From: Lucifugimonas sp038150225
GTDB lineage: Bacteria > Chloroflexota > Dehalococcoidia > Lucifugimonadales > Lucifugimonadaceae
Direction of reading: 5' to 3'
DNA length: 57,967 bases
NCBI GenBank assembly: GCA_038150225.1
Contig: JAYQWG010000009.1
Span: 1-57,967 of the forward strand
The translations under genes and the position numbers were made by a program. Position 1 is the stretch's first letter; every line of letters starts with the position of its first letter. The notes below the pieces were generated by a model that saw only the letters and a program-made list of their open reading frames with translations, had not been told where the DNA came from and did no database searches. Shown in pieces: positions 49,878-57,967 of the stretch.

Positions 49878-51260
49878 ATGACATCGACATTGAATCCCGA
49901 AACCCTGAGCGGTGAGCGGATTGAAGAACTCCAGCAAATTGCTGGCGACCACATGTTCATGCACGCAGCCCAGATCAATGACTGGCGTGGGAACCTGAAG
50001 GTCTATGTCAAAGGTCAGGGTGTTTGGGTTGAGACTGCTGACGGGCAGCGACATCTCGATGCCATGGCAGGTCTCTGGTACAAGTCGGCTGGATACGGTC
50101 GAACGGAAATCGCAGACGCGGTTTATGCCCAAATGACGGCAATTGATTCTCCCCCTGCCGGGTCGTCGACAATACCTCAGATCGAACTCGCCGGAAAGGT
50201 TGCAGAGCTGTACCCGGATCACGGAGCACGTTCGTTCTTCGTAAGTGGTGGTTCAGAGGCGGTCGAGACTGCTGTGAAGATGGCGAAGAAATATTCTCAA
50301 CTGAACGGCAAAGGCATGGCTTTCAAGGTAATCAGCCGCAGGTATTCGTACCACGGTGGTACCGCAATGTCGGTAAGTCTTGGCGGGAACCCGGCAGCAG
50401 ACCCGATGGGTCCACTAATGCCCGGCGCACTTCACGTGACCAACTGGGAGTCGTACAGACTGCCTTACCAAGGCGACCCTGTTGATGTGGCAATCAAGTG
50501 CGCCAACGAATTTGAAACAGTTATCAAGCACCAGGGGCCTGAAACCGTCGCAGCAATGATCGCTGAGCCGATTTCGGCGGCATACGGGATTCAGGTTCCA
50601 CCTGCTGAGTACTGGCAACGACTTCGAGAAATTGCCGACAAATATGAAGTTGTCTTGATCGCAGACGAGGTGATCACAGGGTTCGGTCGAACCGGAGAGT
50701 ACTTTGCGCCGATGAACTGGGGTGTTCAACCTGATATCACGACCGTGGCTAAAGCAATCACTAGCGGTTACGCACCACTCGGTGCTGCGATTGCCACCAA
50801 GAAGATTGCAGACTCGTTTATTGGTGGTCCGAACGAAACGTTCAAGCACCTGATTACTTTTGGTGGTCACCCGATCGCATCAGCTGCAGCACTGGCTAAT
50901 TTGAAGATTTTCGAGCGAGAAGATTTGGTGGGTAACTCGAAGCGAATGGGAACGTACTTGTACGAACAACTCCAGTCGCTTCGTTCGCACAAATCAGTAG
51001 GTGATGTTCGAGGCGGTTTGGGTTTGCTGGCAGCGGTCGAATTGGTTGCCGATCGTGACTCGAAAACTCCATTCCCGGCAGAGGCTGGATTGGCGAAGAA
51101 ATTACCGAAACTTTTGTTCGACAGAAACATGGTGAGTTTCAGGGCCGGAGACGTAATAACTCTGTGCCCGCCGCTCTCTATCAATAAGGACGAAATTGAC
51201 TTCATTGTGAGCGCCATAGATGGTGCTCTCGACGAGCTCGAAAATGATCTTGGGATTTAG
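49878..51260 (+). CDS. class III PLP-dependent aminotransferase
   Basis: 460 aa. Pyridoxal-phosphate enzyme of the omega-amino-acid aminotransferase group: VSGGSEAVETAVKMAKKYSQ, RRYSYHGGTAMSVSLGG, LIADEVITGFGRTGEYF (Asp cofactor contact), and TTVAKAITSGYAPLGA with the Schiff-base Lys. Sequence style matches beta-alanine/taurine/putrescine-pyruvate aminotransferases; the exact amine is not decided. Start ATG 49878 has CGGAG 7-8 nt upstream. Followed by peptide-transport ATPases, which would fit use of imported amino compounds. Confidence 0.9.
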   Translation: MTSTLNPETLSGERIEELQQIAGDHMFMHAAQINDWRGNLKVYVKGQGVWVETADGQRHLDAMAGLWYKSAGYGRTEIADAVYAQMTAIDSPPAGSSTIPQIELAGKVAELYPDHGARSFFVSGGSEAVETAVKMAKKYSQLNGKGMAFKVISRRYSYHGGTAMSVSLGGNPAADPMGPLMPGALHVTNWESYRLPYQGDPVDVAIKCANEFETVIKHQGPETVAAMIAEPISAAYGIQVPPAEYWQRLREIADKYEVVLIADEVITGFGRTGEYFAPMNWGVQPDITTVAKAITSGYAPLGAAIATKKIADSFIGGPNETFKHLITFGGHPIASAAALANLKIFEREDLVGNSKRMGTYLYEQLQSLRSHKSVGDVRGGLGLLAAVELVADRDSKTPFPAEAGLAKKLPKLLFDRNMVSFRAGDVITLCPPLSINKDEIDFIVSAIDGALDELENDLGI

Positions 51261-51433
51261 AAATCGTTAACAAGCGTTTACTTATAGCTTTCGATTCCAA
51301 AATTTGTTATCGTGCCCGTCACTTCCGCGTTTCAATTTGTGAAACGGGGTAGTTATTTGGCAAATGATCGCGGTTACTTGAACGGGTTTTGCTGTTCATT
51401 TGACCGTCGGGGCAACTAGTAAAGGGACCCAGA

Positions 51434-52555
51434 ATGGCAGAATCCACAGATACCGCTGTTGAAGAGCAGAATGCTACTGAGACAACGGCAGTGGACACCG
51501 ATGGTTTTGGCCAAAGCGCCGTACAAGACGAAATCGTTCTTGACCTGAAAAACCTTCAGACTCACTTCACCACCCGATGGGGAACAGTGAAGGCTGTTGA
51601 TGGTGTGAACTACCACGTAAGACGTGGTGAAACACTCGGTGTCGTAGGAGAATCCGGATCAGGTAAGTCGGTTACAGCACTTTCACTGATGCGACTTGTA
51701 CCTTCACCTCCAGGAAACATTGTGGGGGGTGAAGTAATTCTCAATGGCCGAAACATTCTCGACCTAAGCGAACGTGAAATGACTCAGGTCCGTGGTGGTG
51801 AGATCTCAATGATCTTGCAGGACCCAATGCAGGCATTGAACCCTGTGTTCACGATTGAGAACCAGGTTGGTGAAGCGATCAAGATTCACCAGGGTCTCAA
51901 GGGTCAAGCACTTTTCGACAAAGTCGTTGACTCACTTCGCAAGGTTCGAATTCCTGCCCCGGAATCTCGAGCCAAGGACTACCCACATCAGCTGTCAGGT
52001 GGAATGAGACAGCGTGTTGTGGGTGCTATCGGAATTTCATCATCACCTTCCGTGATCATTGCCGACGAGCCGACTACATCGCTCGACGTAACGATTCAGG
52101 CTGCATACCTCCGACTGCTTCGACAGATTCAGCAGGAAGAGGGAGTAGGAATCATCTTCATTACCCACGACTTCGGTATCGTGGCGAAGATGTGTGACCG
52201 TGTTGCAGTTATGTACGCGGGCCGAATCGTTGAGTTCGCAGACGTACGAACTATTTTCAACGAACCTCTCCACGAGTACACCAAGGCGCTGATCGGATCA
52301 GTTCCGAAGCTCGAGGAAAAAACTGGTCGATTGCCGCAGATTGAGGGTCAGCCACCGCTGCTCTACAACCTGCCTGCTGGAGACGCATTTGCTCCACGAT
52401 CAACCCTGGACTTCAAACCTGAGGATGCGGCACGACGCCCACCCCTGGTAGAGGTCAAGGAAGACCATTGGGTACAGCTTTCACGAAGCTCAGTTGCGGA
52501 CTACGACAAGTACGCACACATGATGCCGCCTGAAGGCGAAGGCGAAGGCGAATAG
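51434..52555 (+). CDS. oligopeptide ABC transporter ATPase, DppD type (pair 1)
   Basis: 373 aa. An acidic N-terminal tail (about 1-35), then an ABC domain: Walker A GESGSGKSVTALSLM, Q-loop ILQDPMQALNPVF, signature QLSGGMRQRVVGAI, Walker B VIIADEPTTSLDV, H-loop ITHDFG. The C-terminal oligopeptide-binding-associated extension (LPQIEGQPPLLYNLPAGDAF) lacks the Cys cluster usually seen in OppD/DppD. ATG with AAAGGGACC upstream. The partner ATPase follows after 45 nt. Confidence 0.9.
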   Translation: MAESTDTAVEEQNATETTAVDTDGFGQSAVQDEIVLDLKNLQTHFTTRWGTVKAVDGVNYHVRRGETLGVVGESGSGKSVTALSLMRLVPSPPGNIVGGEVILNGRNILDLSEREMTQVRGGEISMILQDPMQALNPVFTIENQVGEAIKIHQGLKGQALFDKVVDSLRKVRIPAPESRAKDYPHQLSGGMRQRVVGAIGISSSPSVIIADEPTTSLDVTIQAAYLRLLRQIQQEEGVGIIFITHDFGIVAKMCDRVAVMYAGRIVEFADVRTIFNEPLHEYTKALIGSVPKLEEKTGRLPQIEGQPPLLYNLPAGDAFAPRSTLDFKPEDAARRPPLVEVKEDHWVQLSRSSVADYDKYAHMMPPEGEGEGE

Positions 52556-52600
52556 CCGCCCGTTTAAGCTAGAACCTGAAACTGGAATAGATAAATAACT

Positions 52601-53680
52601 ATGACAACTGAAGCAATACAAATCCCAGATGCACCTGGCATCAAGGCGGACTCGGACCCGATCATTCAGATCCGTAACCTCCGAAAGTGGTACCAGGTTG
52701 GTGGTGGATTCCTCGGATTCGGTGACAAGGTCTACCTGAAGGCCGTTGATAACGTCAGCTTCGACATTGAGCGAAACAAGACGTTTGGTCTGGTTGGTGA
52801 GTCAGGTTGTGGTAAGACCACTACTCTGAAGCTCCTGCTCGGTCTGGAAACACCTACTAGCGGTCAGATCTTCTACGAAGGTGAAGACGTCTCGACAATG
52901 TCGAAGGCAGGACGCACAGAGTTCCGCAAGTCGGTACAGGCTGTGTTCCAGGATCCATGGTCCTCACTGAACCCTCGAATGCGAGTTCGATCCATCGTTG
53001 GTGAGCCACTCGAAATTGCCACCACGATGACCAAAGGGCAAATTGCTTCCCGTGTTGGTGATCTCCTCAGTGAAGTTGGTTTGAACCCATACCAGGCAAA
53101 CCTGTACCCACACGAATTCTCAGGTGGACAGCGACAGCGAATCGGTATTGCCCGAGCACTGGCACTGAACCCTAAGGTAATCGCACTTGACGAGCCTGTA
53201 TCAGCTCTCGACGTTTCAATTCGTGCTCAGATCATGAACCTGCTGGTTGACCTGCAGGAAGAGCACGGTCTGGCTTACCTTCTTGTTGCTCACAACCTGG
53301 CAACAGTTCGATACATGTGCCACGACATGGCAGTCATGTACCTCGGCGTTGTTCAGGAAGCTGGAGAGACTGAGAAGATCTTCAACAACCCGATGCACAT
53401 TTACACGAATGCTCTAGTTTCGGCAGCACTTCCTTCTCACCCTGACATTCAGCGTGAAGAGTTCCTGCTCCCAGGTGAGGTGGTTTCACCGATCAACCCA
53501 CCACCAGGTGACGTGTTCATGACTCGAACGCCGCTTGAAGTTGACCCTAACCATAAGTGGGCGAACGAGCGACCACCTCTGGTTGAAAAGGAGCCTGGAC
53601 ACTGGGTTGTAGAAACCCCATGGTCACTGGCTGCTGATGCCGGACTCAAGGTTGAGCTCACAGGTCACGCAGGTGTTTAG
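52601..53680 (+). CDS. oligopeptide ABC transporter ATPase, DppF type (pair 1)
   Basis: 359 aa. Walker A GESGCGKTTTLKLLL, Q-loop VFQDPWSSLNPRMRV, signature EFSGGQRQRIGIARAL, Walker B VIALDEPVSALDVS, H-loop LVAHNLATV. C-terminal extension VVSPINPPPGDVFMTRTP. Co-transcribed with the preceding ATPase. No permease or binding-protein gene is in this window, so the pair must work with membrane parts encoded elsewhere. A terminator follows. Confidence 0.9.
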   Translation: MTTEAIQIPDAPGIKADSDPIIQIRNLRKWYQVGGGFLGFGDKVYLKAVDNVSFDIERNKTFGLVGESGCGKTTTLKLLLGLETPTSGQIFYEGEDVSTMSKAGRTEFRKSVQAVFQDPWSSLNPRMRVRSIVGEPLEIATTMTKGQIASRVGDLLSEVGLNPYQANLYPHEFSGGQRQRIGIARALALNPKVIALDEPVSALDVSIRAQIMNLLVDLQEEHGLAYLLVAHNLATVRYMCHDMAVMYLGVVQEAGETEKIFNNPMHIYTNALVSAALPSHPDIQREEFLLPGEVVSPINPPPGDVFMTRTPLEVDPNHKWANERPPLVEKEPGHWVVETPWSLAADAGLKVELTGHAGV

Positions 53681-53702
53681 TTCACTAGCAATAATGAATT
53701 CG

Positions 53703-53734
53703 AATGACCGAGGTTATTACCTCGGTCATTTTGT
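53703..53734 (+). terminator. terminator after ATPase pair 1
   Basis: AATGACCGAGG (53703-53713) / CCTCGGTCATT (53720-53730), loop TTATTA, then TTTG. Confidence 0.9.
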
Positions 53735-53910
53735 TTACTGATCTTGTCTCATCATGACGTTCTTCCTGCCACTCAGCATAGGTTTATCCAGTCGTTTCTG
53801 GCTTCCACTCAATTCGACCGTAGGTATCGGAGGCTAGTAGGTCCGTCGCAGCTGTTGACTTGAGATCTATAAATTCAGCGGATATCTAGGCTCGTTGGCT
53901 GCCAAACGCA

Positions 53911-53952
53911 ACAGAACCGCGGACAACTTGATCGTTGGAACCGCGGTTCTGA
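53911..53952 (-). terminator. inverted repeat after tRNA-Gln
   Basis: AGAACCGCGG and CCGCGGTTCT pair around an 18-22-nt loop. It lies about 15 nt beyond the tRNA 3' end on the minus strand, where a terminator is expected, but its T-run is weak. Confidence 0.5.
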
Positions 53953-53965
53953 ACTCAATTCCGTT

Positions 53966-54039
53966 TGGCTCCCGGGCCTGGATTCGAACCAGGATTGGAG
54001 GATTCAAAGTCCTCTGTCCTACCATTAAACGACCCGGGA
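53966..54039 (-). tRNA. tRNA-Gln (anticodon TTG)
   Basis: Acceptor TCCCGGG/CCCGGGA, anticodon stem GAGGA/TCCTC around CTTTGAA (anticodon TTG), T-arm GGTTCGAATCC, encoded CCA. Confidence 0.96.
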
Positions 54040-54098
54040 ACGCAGAACTTCTAGGATAAGCGAAATGGCGTGAAGTGTAAGTTCATCTGCCGGTCACT

Positions 54099-54386
54099 TT
54101 ATTTCATTTCGCTAGATTGATACTTCAAATCGAGTGTGCCGGCTGGCCTAGAGTTTCGATATGAGTCTTGGTTGGTTGCGACGGATCGATCTATAGTCGA
54201 ACGATTCGCATATTCGGTAATCTCAGCGGCGAAGATGGGGCGTAAGAAGACGTCGCTAGTCTCAAGCGCCGTTAGTAGCGAAGAGCCATAGTCGCCTGCC
54301 GACCGTATCATCAATTGGTCGACCAACTTGTATTTCGTGGTTTTATGGGCATATGTACGATAAGGAAACTGTTCGAACACGCTCAT
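54099..54386 (-). CDS. hypothetical protein, doubtful
   Basis: 95 codons from ATG: MSVFEQFPYRTYAHKTTKYK ... ending LDLKYQSSEMK. It occupies the otherwise empty stretch between tRNA-Gln and the second DppD gene and is divergent from that gene by 16 nt. Residue use is ordinary but no family is recognised and no good ribosome-binding site is seen. It may be chance. The rest of 54040-54402 holds nothing. Confidence 0.3.
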   Translation of the reverse strand: MSVFEQFPYRTYAHKTTKYKLVDQLMIRSAGDYGSSLLTALETSDVFLRPIFAAEITEYANRSTIDRSVATNQDSYRNSRPAGTLDLKYQSSEMK

Positions 54387-54402
54387 CGGTAAAGCAACTA
54401 CT

Positions 54403-55416
54403 TTGAGTTCTAGCTCAACCCCATTACTCCAGGTACGTAATCTACGAACCTCGTTCAAAACTGCGGAGGGAACCTTAACCGCAGTCAACGATGTTTCGTT
54501 TGATGTAAACCACGCAGAGACGCTCGGAATTGTTGGTGAGAGCGGTTGTGGGAAGAGCGTCACTGCGTTGTCGATCATGGGATTAGTACCCAATCCACCG
54601 GGACTTATAGAGCAAGGTGAAGTGCTGTTTGAAGGGCGAGATTTACTTAAGATCAGCGACACTGAAATGCAAGATGTGCGCGGTAACGGAATCGGCATGA
54701 TATTCCAGGAGCCAATGTCGTCACTGAACCCGGTGCTGTCCATCGGTCGGCAAATAACTGAGCCATTAGAAGTGCATCTCGGAATCGGTGGAAGCAGAGC
54801 GCTGGATAGGGCAGCGGAACTCCTGGAAATGGTCGGGATTGGCGATCCTCGCCGCAGATTGTCGGACTATCCACATCAACTAAGCGGCGGACAACGCCAG
54901 CGAGTAATGATCGCTATAGCGTTGAGTTGTGAACCCAAACTTCTGATTGCCGATGAAGCGACAACTGCGCTCGACGTGACGATTCAAGCTCAAATTCTTG
55001 AGTTGATGAAAAATCTGACGTCCCAGCTTGGTACAGCGTTGATGATCATTACCCACAACCTTGGAATCATTGCGCGATATGCCGACCGTCTCAATGTCAT
55101 GTACGCAGGAAAAATACGTGAGACGGGGAGTGCCGAAGAGGTTTATCTGAATCCTGCACACCCGTACACGGTGGGCCTCCTGAATTCAGTGCCCAGGCTC
55201 GATCAAACAGAATCGGGAAGGCTCGATCCGATCGAAGGTGAGATACCGGACCTGCTCAATCTTCCTTCAGGATGTGCATTTCAACCTCGCTGTCGCTTCG
55301 CGACCGATGCGTGTAAGAAATCAGAACCCATGTTGGAAACAGCGGCGTCTGGCCAACGGGTTGCCTGCTTTGAATCTCAAGCAGTGGCAAACGCAGTCGC
55401 GAGCGCCCGATCATGA
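54403..55416 (+). CDS. oligopeptide ABC transporter ATPase, DppD type (pair 2)
   Basis: 337 aa. Walker A GESGCGKSVTALSIM, Q-loop IFQEPMSSLNPVLSI, signature QLSGGQRQRVMIAIAL, Walker B LLIADEATTALDVT (Ala-Thr replaces Pro-Thr), H-loop ITHNLG. The C-terminal cluster PSGCAFQPRCRFATDACKKS has the Cys residues usual for OppD/DppD, unlike pair 1. TTG start without a strong ribosome-binding site. Its stop overlaps the next start (ATGA). Confidence 0.9.
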   Translation: MSSSSTPLLQVRNLRTSFKTAEGTLTAVNDVSFDVNHAETLGIVGESGCGKSVTALSIMGLVPNPPGLIEQGEVLFEGRDLLKISDTEMQDVRGNGIGMIFQEPMSSLNPVLSIGRQITEPLEVHLGIGGSRALDRAAELLEMVGIGDPRRRLSDYPHQLSGGQRQRVMIAIALSCEPKLLIADEATTALDVTIQAQILELMKNLTSQLGTALMIITHNLGIIARYADRLNVMYAGKIRETGSAEEVYLNPAHPYTVGLLNSVPRLDQTESGRLDPIEGEIPDLLNLPSGCAFQPRCRFATDACKKSEPMLETAASGQRVACFESQAVANAVASARS

Positions 55417-56456
55417 CAGTCGAATCCGTTCGCCCAGATAGTTTTTCGACTAGCGAATCCGATTCCCCGCTTCTGAGTGTAAGGGACCTGTCGGTTCATT
55501 TTCCGATCAAGCGAGGTCTGATCGTCCAGCGTGAAGTCGCACGTGTTAGAGCGGTTGACGGCGTTTCGTTCGACATCAGTGCTGGCGAAACTCTCGGTCT
55601 CGTTGGTGAAAGCGGATCAGGTAAAACGACAACCGCGAAGGCTGTAATTCAACTCAACAAACCTGCAGGTGGAAGCATCGCGTTTGAGGGGCAAGAGTTG
55701 ATTGGCTTGTCGAATTCGCAAATGCGACCAGTGCGACGAAAAATGGGCATGGTGTTCCAGGACCCCTATGGCTCGCTGAATCCTCGTATGCGCGCAGGCG
55801 ATATTGTTGGAGAGCCACTGAAGGTTCACGGGCTTACTGACTCGACATCTGACTATCAGCAACAAATTGCCTCGCTACTCACAACCGTTGGGCTCAATCC
55901 CGCGATGGCAGAGCGGTATCCGAACGAGTTTTCAGGTGGGCAAAGGCAGCGACTGGGAATAGCGCGTGCAATTGCTGCTCGACCAGATTTGCTGATCCTT
56001 GACGAAGCTGTCTCGGCGCTCGACGTATCGATTCAAGCCCAAATATTGAACCTGTTGCAAGACCTTCAAGAGAAGTATCGACTCGCCTATTTGTTCATTG
56101 CACATGACCTGTCGGTAGTTCGGCATGTCAGCGACCGGATTGCCGTGATGTACCTTGGCAAGATCGTAGAGACTGCTCAAAGCAAAGATTTATACGAGCG
56201 TCCGTTACATCCGTACACACAAGCACTGCTTTCAGCGATCCCGACCCCGGACCCGGTATTAGAACGGTCGCGAACAAGAATCATTTTGCGTGGAGACGCC
56301 CCTAGTCCGCTATCACCTCCACCTGGCTGTCGATTTCACACGCGTTGCCCGATAGCGACGGAGCGATGTTCAGCTGTCGATCCTGAGTTGCGTTTCACTG
56401 AGCCTGACCAGTCGGTCGCTTGCTTGCTGGCCGATGGTTACGAAGTCGCTGAATAA
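55413..56456 (+). CDS. oligopeptide ABC transporter ATPase, DppF type (pair 2)
   Basis: 347 aa. Walker A GESGSGKTTTAKAVI, Q-loop VFQDPYGSLNPRMRA, signature EFSGGQRQRLGIARAI, Walker B LLILDEAVSALDVS, H-loop IAHDLSVV, and the C-terminal Cys cluster PPGCRFHTRCPIATERC. ATG overlaps the preceding TGA by 4 nt, so translation is coupled. As in pair 1, no permease or binding protein is adjacent. Confidence 0.91.
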   Translation: MTVESVRPDSFSTSESDSPLLSVRDLSVHFPIKRGLIVQREVARVRAVDGVSFDISAGETLGLVGESGSGKTTTAKAVIQLNKPAGGSIAFEGQELIGLSNSQMRPVRRKMGMVFQDPYGSLNPRMRAGDIVGEPLKVHGLTDSTSDYQQQIASLLTTVGLNPAMAERYPNEFSGGQRQRLGIARAIAARPDLLILDEAVSALDVSIQAQILNLLQDLQEKYRLAYLFIAHDLSVVRHVSDRIAVMYLGKIVETAQSKDLYERPLHPYTQALLSAIPTPDPVLERSRTRIILRGDAPSPLSPPPGCRFHTRCPIATERCSAVDPELRFTEPDQSVACLLADGYEVAE

Positions 56457-56485
56457 AAAGAGCGACCGAGAACCAGTCGCTCTTT
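56457..56485. terminator. bidirectional terminator
   Basis: AAAGAGCGAC (56457-56466) / GTCGCTCTTT (56476-56485), loop CGAGAACCA. Works for the DppF gene and, in reverse, for the convergent enolase-superfamily gene. Confidence 0.85.
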
Positions 56486-56505
56486 CGGTTTCGTGTGCGA
56501 GCGTT

Positions 56506-57615
56506 TTAGCTGACCGTCATTTTTGATACGGCATTTTCATTCAATTCGATGCCCAGTCCCGGTCGATCGGAGAGGTGCATTACGCCCTTCACAGGAATTA
56601 CGCTATCTCCGTACAACTCCGCAACCTCATCGAGCGGACCCGAGAATTCTGTTGAGAACTCGTGTGGTCGGGTTGCGTTTAGTGTCGCTGCATACGTGTG
56701 AAGCGACGCCATTGAGTTAATTCCAGCCTGAGGGCTGTGTGGCATCACCGGCTTGTTCCAAGTAAGCGCAAGTTCGTAGATCCGCTTTACCTCGGATGGG
56801 CCGCCTGCGCTCAGGATGTCGGGCTGAAGAATGTCCACGTTCCCGAGTTCGATCAGACTGTAGAACCACCAGCGGTATGGGTCTTGCTCTCCGGCTGAGA
56901 CAGCCACATCCAACGCGTCCGACACTTGTCGTAGCCCTGCGAGATCCCAATTTGGAAGAGGCTCTTCAAAATGATCTATGCCGAGCTCCTCGAACTTTCG
57001 ACCTTGCTGAATCGCCGTGCTGACTGAGTAACCGTTATTCGCGTCGAATCCGAGGTATTGACCGTCGGACAGGAACTCCCGGACCAGCTTGAACATCTCG
57101 TAGTCCTTGGTCGGGTTCGCGTCCTGGCGCCAGCCCTTCCAGTCCATACGGATTTTGAACGCAGTGAAGCCCATGTCGTAACCCTTTTTTACGATGTCGA
57201 GCATTTCTTGGGGAGTGAACTTCCAGCCAGAGCCGGTACTCCAGTACAGCTGGATGTCTTTACGAGTGGCACCGCCCATTAAGGTGTAAACGGGCTTTCC
57301 AGTTTCCTTGCCCATCAGGTCCCACAGCGCAACGTCGATGATTCCAACCACGTTTGCCGGAAGCTTGAACAGTCGGTCATCCTTCCCAAGAGCCAGCATC
57401 TCCCAGTGACGGTCGATCTGGAGAGGGTCTTCTCCGATCAATGCCGGCTTGATGATGCTTTCAAGGTAGGCTTCGAACACAGATCCGTTTCGACCTGGCA
57501 CGACTTTGTTTACGCCTGGACCTTCTGCCCAACCTTCAACTCCAGCATCGGTCTGGACTCGTACAAGGCTTTTGCCTGTGGACAGGGGAGTAGCGGTGAT
57601 ATCCGTGATCTTCAT
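56506..57615 (-). CDS. mandelate racemase/muconate lactonizing enzyme family protein (sugar-acid dehydratase-like)
   Basis: Enolase-superfamily enzyme, 369 aa. Capping domain (about 1-115), then the TIM barrel: AFKIRMDWKG (Lys-x-Arg, about 154-156), metal ligands Asp in GFDANNGY, Glu in HFEEPLPN, Glu in VSAGEQD, and C-terminal catalytic His in MPHSPQAG with DILQPDILSAGG before it. The His and the Lys-x-Arg suggest an acid-sugar dehydratase or racemase of the MR subgroup. Start ATG 57615 with CGGAGAAACCC upstream; the 35 extra upstream codons are not conserved. Large families of these enzymes are a known trait of some SAR202 lineages. Confidence 0.92.
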   Translation of the reverse strand: MKITDITATPLSTGKSLVRVQTDAGVEGWAEGPGVNKVVPGRNGSVFEAYLESIIKPALIGEDPLQIDRHWEMLALGKDDRLFKLPANVVGIIDVALWDLMGKETGKPVYTLMGGATRKDIQLYWSTGSGWKFTPQEMLDIVKKGYDMGFTAFKIRMDWKGWRQDANPTKDYEMFKLVREFLSDGQYLGFDANNGYSVSTAIQQGRKFEELGIDHFEEPLPNWDLAGLRQVSDALDVAVSAGEQDPYRWWFYSLIELGNVDILQPDILSAGGPSEVKRIYELALTWNKPVMPHSPQAGINSMASLHTYAATLNATRPHEFSTEFSGPLDEVAELYGDSVIPVKGVMHLSDRPGLGIELNENAVSKMTVS

Positions 57616-57891
57616 TGGGTTTCTCCGGGTGGTGCACCCGTGGTTGGCTGTTTGAGCGGTCGATACCGGTTTAGACAGTTGAATCAAATCAAACGAATGA
57701 CCAGTATTGGCGCGCCGCACACTTTACGGGAACCGGAGTACGAATGGGAGATTTTTTTGCAGGCAGCCGACCGGCCAATTCGTCAGGTGTCACAGAACTT
57801 GGGGAAAGGGAACGTTTTCCACATCCGCAAAAAAACGTCGGTCAACCACACTACATTTCTGAAATTCGTGCTTACAATAGTTCGTCGGTTT
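57616..57891. other. intergenic region before tRNA-Ala
   Basis: No gene seen. TACAAT (57873-57878) lies 13 nt before tRNA-Ala and may be its -10 box; nothing else is recognised. Confidence 0.4.
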
Positions 57892-57967
57892 GGGGCCTTA
57901 GCTCAGTTGGGAGAGCGCCTGCTTTGCAAGCAGGATGTCGCGGGTTCGAGTCCCGCAGGCTCCACCA
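57892..57967 (+). tRNA. tRNA-Ala (anticodon TGC)
   Basis: Acceptor GGGGCCT/AGGCTCC (one G-T pair), anticodon stem CCTGC/GCAGG around TTTGCAA (anticodon TGC), T-arm GGTTCGAGTCC, encoded CCA. It ends at the last base of the window. Confidence 0.95.

Noticed and set aside
49675..49890. The 71-codon minus-strand frame upstream of cysH as one protein
   Set aside because: Only its last 17 codons, from an ATG just after a TATACT box, make sense as a leader peptide; the rest is upstream of the likely promoter.
54387..54743. The N-terminal half of the 214-codon minus-strand frame
   Set aside because: It is antisense to the ATPase P-loop region of the DppD gene; only the part up to 54386 could be a separate small gene.

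Overview
The window is a bacterial scaffold piece with one 100-N assembly gap (1969-2068). It most resembles a free-living marine Chloroflexota of the SAR202/Dehalococcoidia type. That is an inference from the gene mix: an enolase-superfamily (MR/MLE) dehydratase, an RraA aldolase, a DUF2723 remnant, DUF3179, a B12-uptake locus, an LPxTG-like surface protein tail, lipoproteins with Pro/Thr linkers, and an archaeal-looking cobQ/cobC/btuCFD set. No rRNA, transposase, phage gene or CRISPR array is visible. TTG start codons behind good Shine-Dalgarno sequences are very common, even in ribosomal protein genes.

Layout: 0-4.2 kb holds a sulfatase, a gap-broken HIT/HAD pair, a DUF429 protein and argC. 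4.5-8.5 kb holds rpsA and clpC. 8.6-13.9 kb holds pncC, an ankyrin-DUF805 membrane protein, a radA enlarged by in-frame repeats, and larE-larC. 14.1-19.7 kb is the translation block tRNA-Thr, tRNA-Tyr, tRNA-Thr, tuf, rpmG, secE, nusG, rplK, rplA, (L10 leader) rplJ, rplL. 19.8-22.9 kb holds an SDR oxidoreductase and two decayed genes. 23.0-29.6 kb is a B12 region: cobalamin riboswitch, BtuC-, BtuF- and BtuD-like importer, then convergent cobyric acid synthase and a CobC-type phosphatase. 29.7-34.0 kb is a two-gene FtsX/LolD-type ABC exporter. 34.3-36.3 kb holds mobA and DUF3179 on the minus strand.

36.4-40.9 kb is a compact six-gene catabolic operon (RraA aldolase, cyclophilin-like protein, TenA, zinc dehydrogenase, two bicupins) closed by a strong terminator. 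It is followed by a Tam-like methyltransferase and a fluoride channel. 42.7-47.9 kb holds two lipoproteins, tRNA-Asn, gene debris, a MATE-like flippase and the glycosylase tag. 48.0-51.3 kb holds a DtxR-type regulator, cysH with a cysteine leader-peptide attenuator, and a class III aminotransferase. 51.4-56.5 kb holds two DppD/DppF ATPase pairs around tRNA-Gln. The window ends with an MR/MLE enzyme and tRNA-Ala.

The strongest signals beyond ordinary annotation are three. (1) Two families of short hairpin-forming repeats lie between genes in at least a dozen places; their stems change in sequence while staying paired, and copies are inserted in frame inside radA. (2) A 17-codon leader peptide with a Cys-Ser-Cys run, an antiterminator and a terminator precede cysH in the geometry of ribosome-mediated attenuation. 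(3) The RraA/cyclophilin-like/TenA/dehydrogenase/bicupin operon is a candidate undescribed catabolic pathway.
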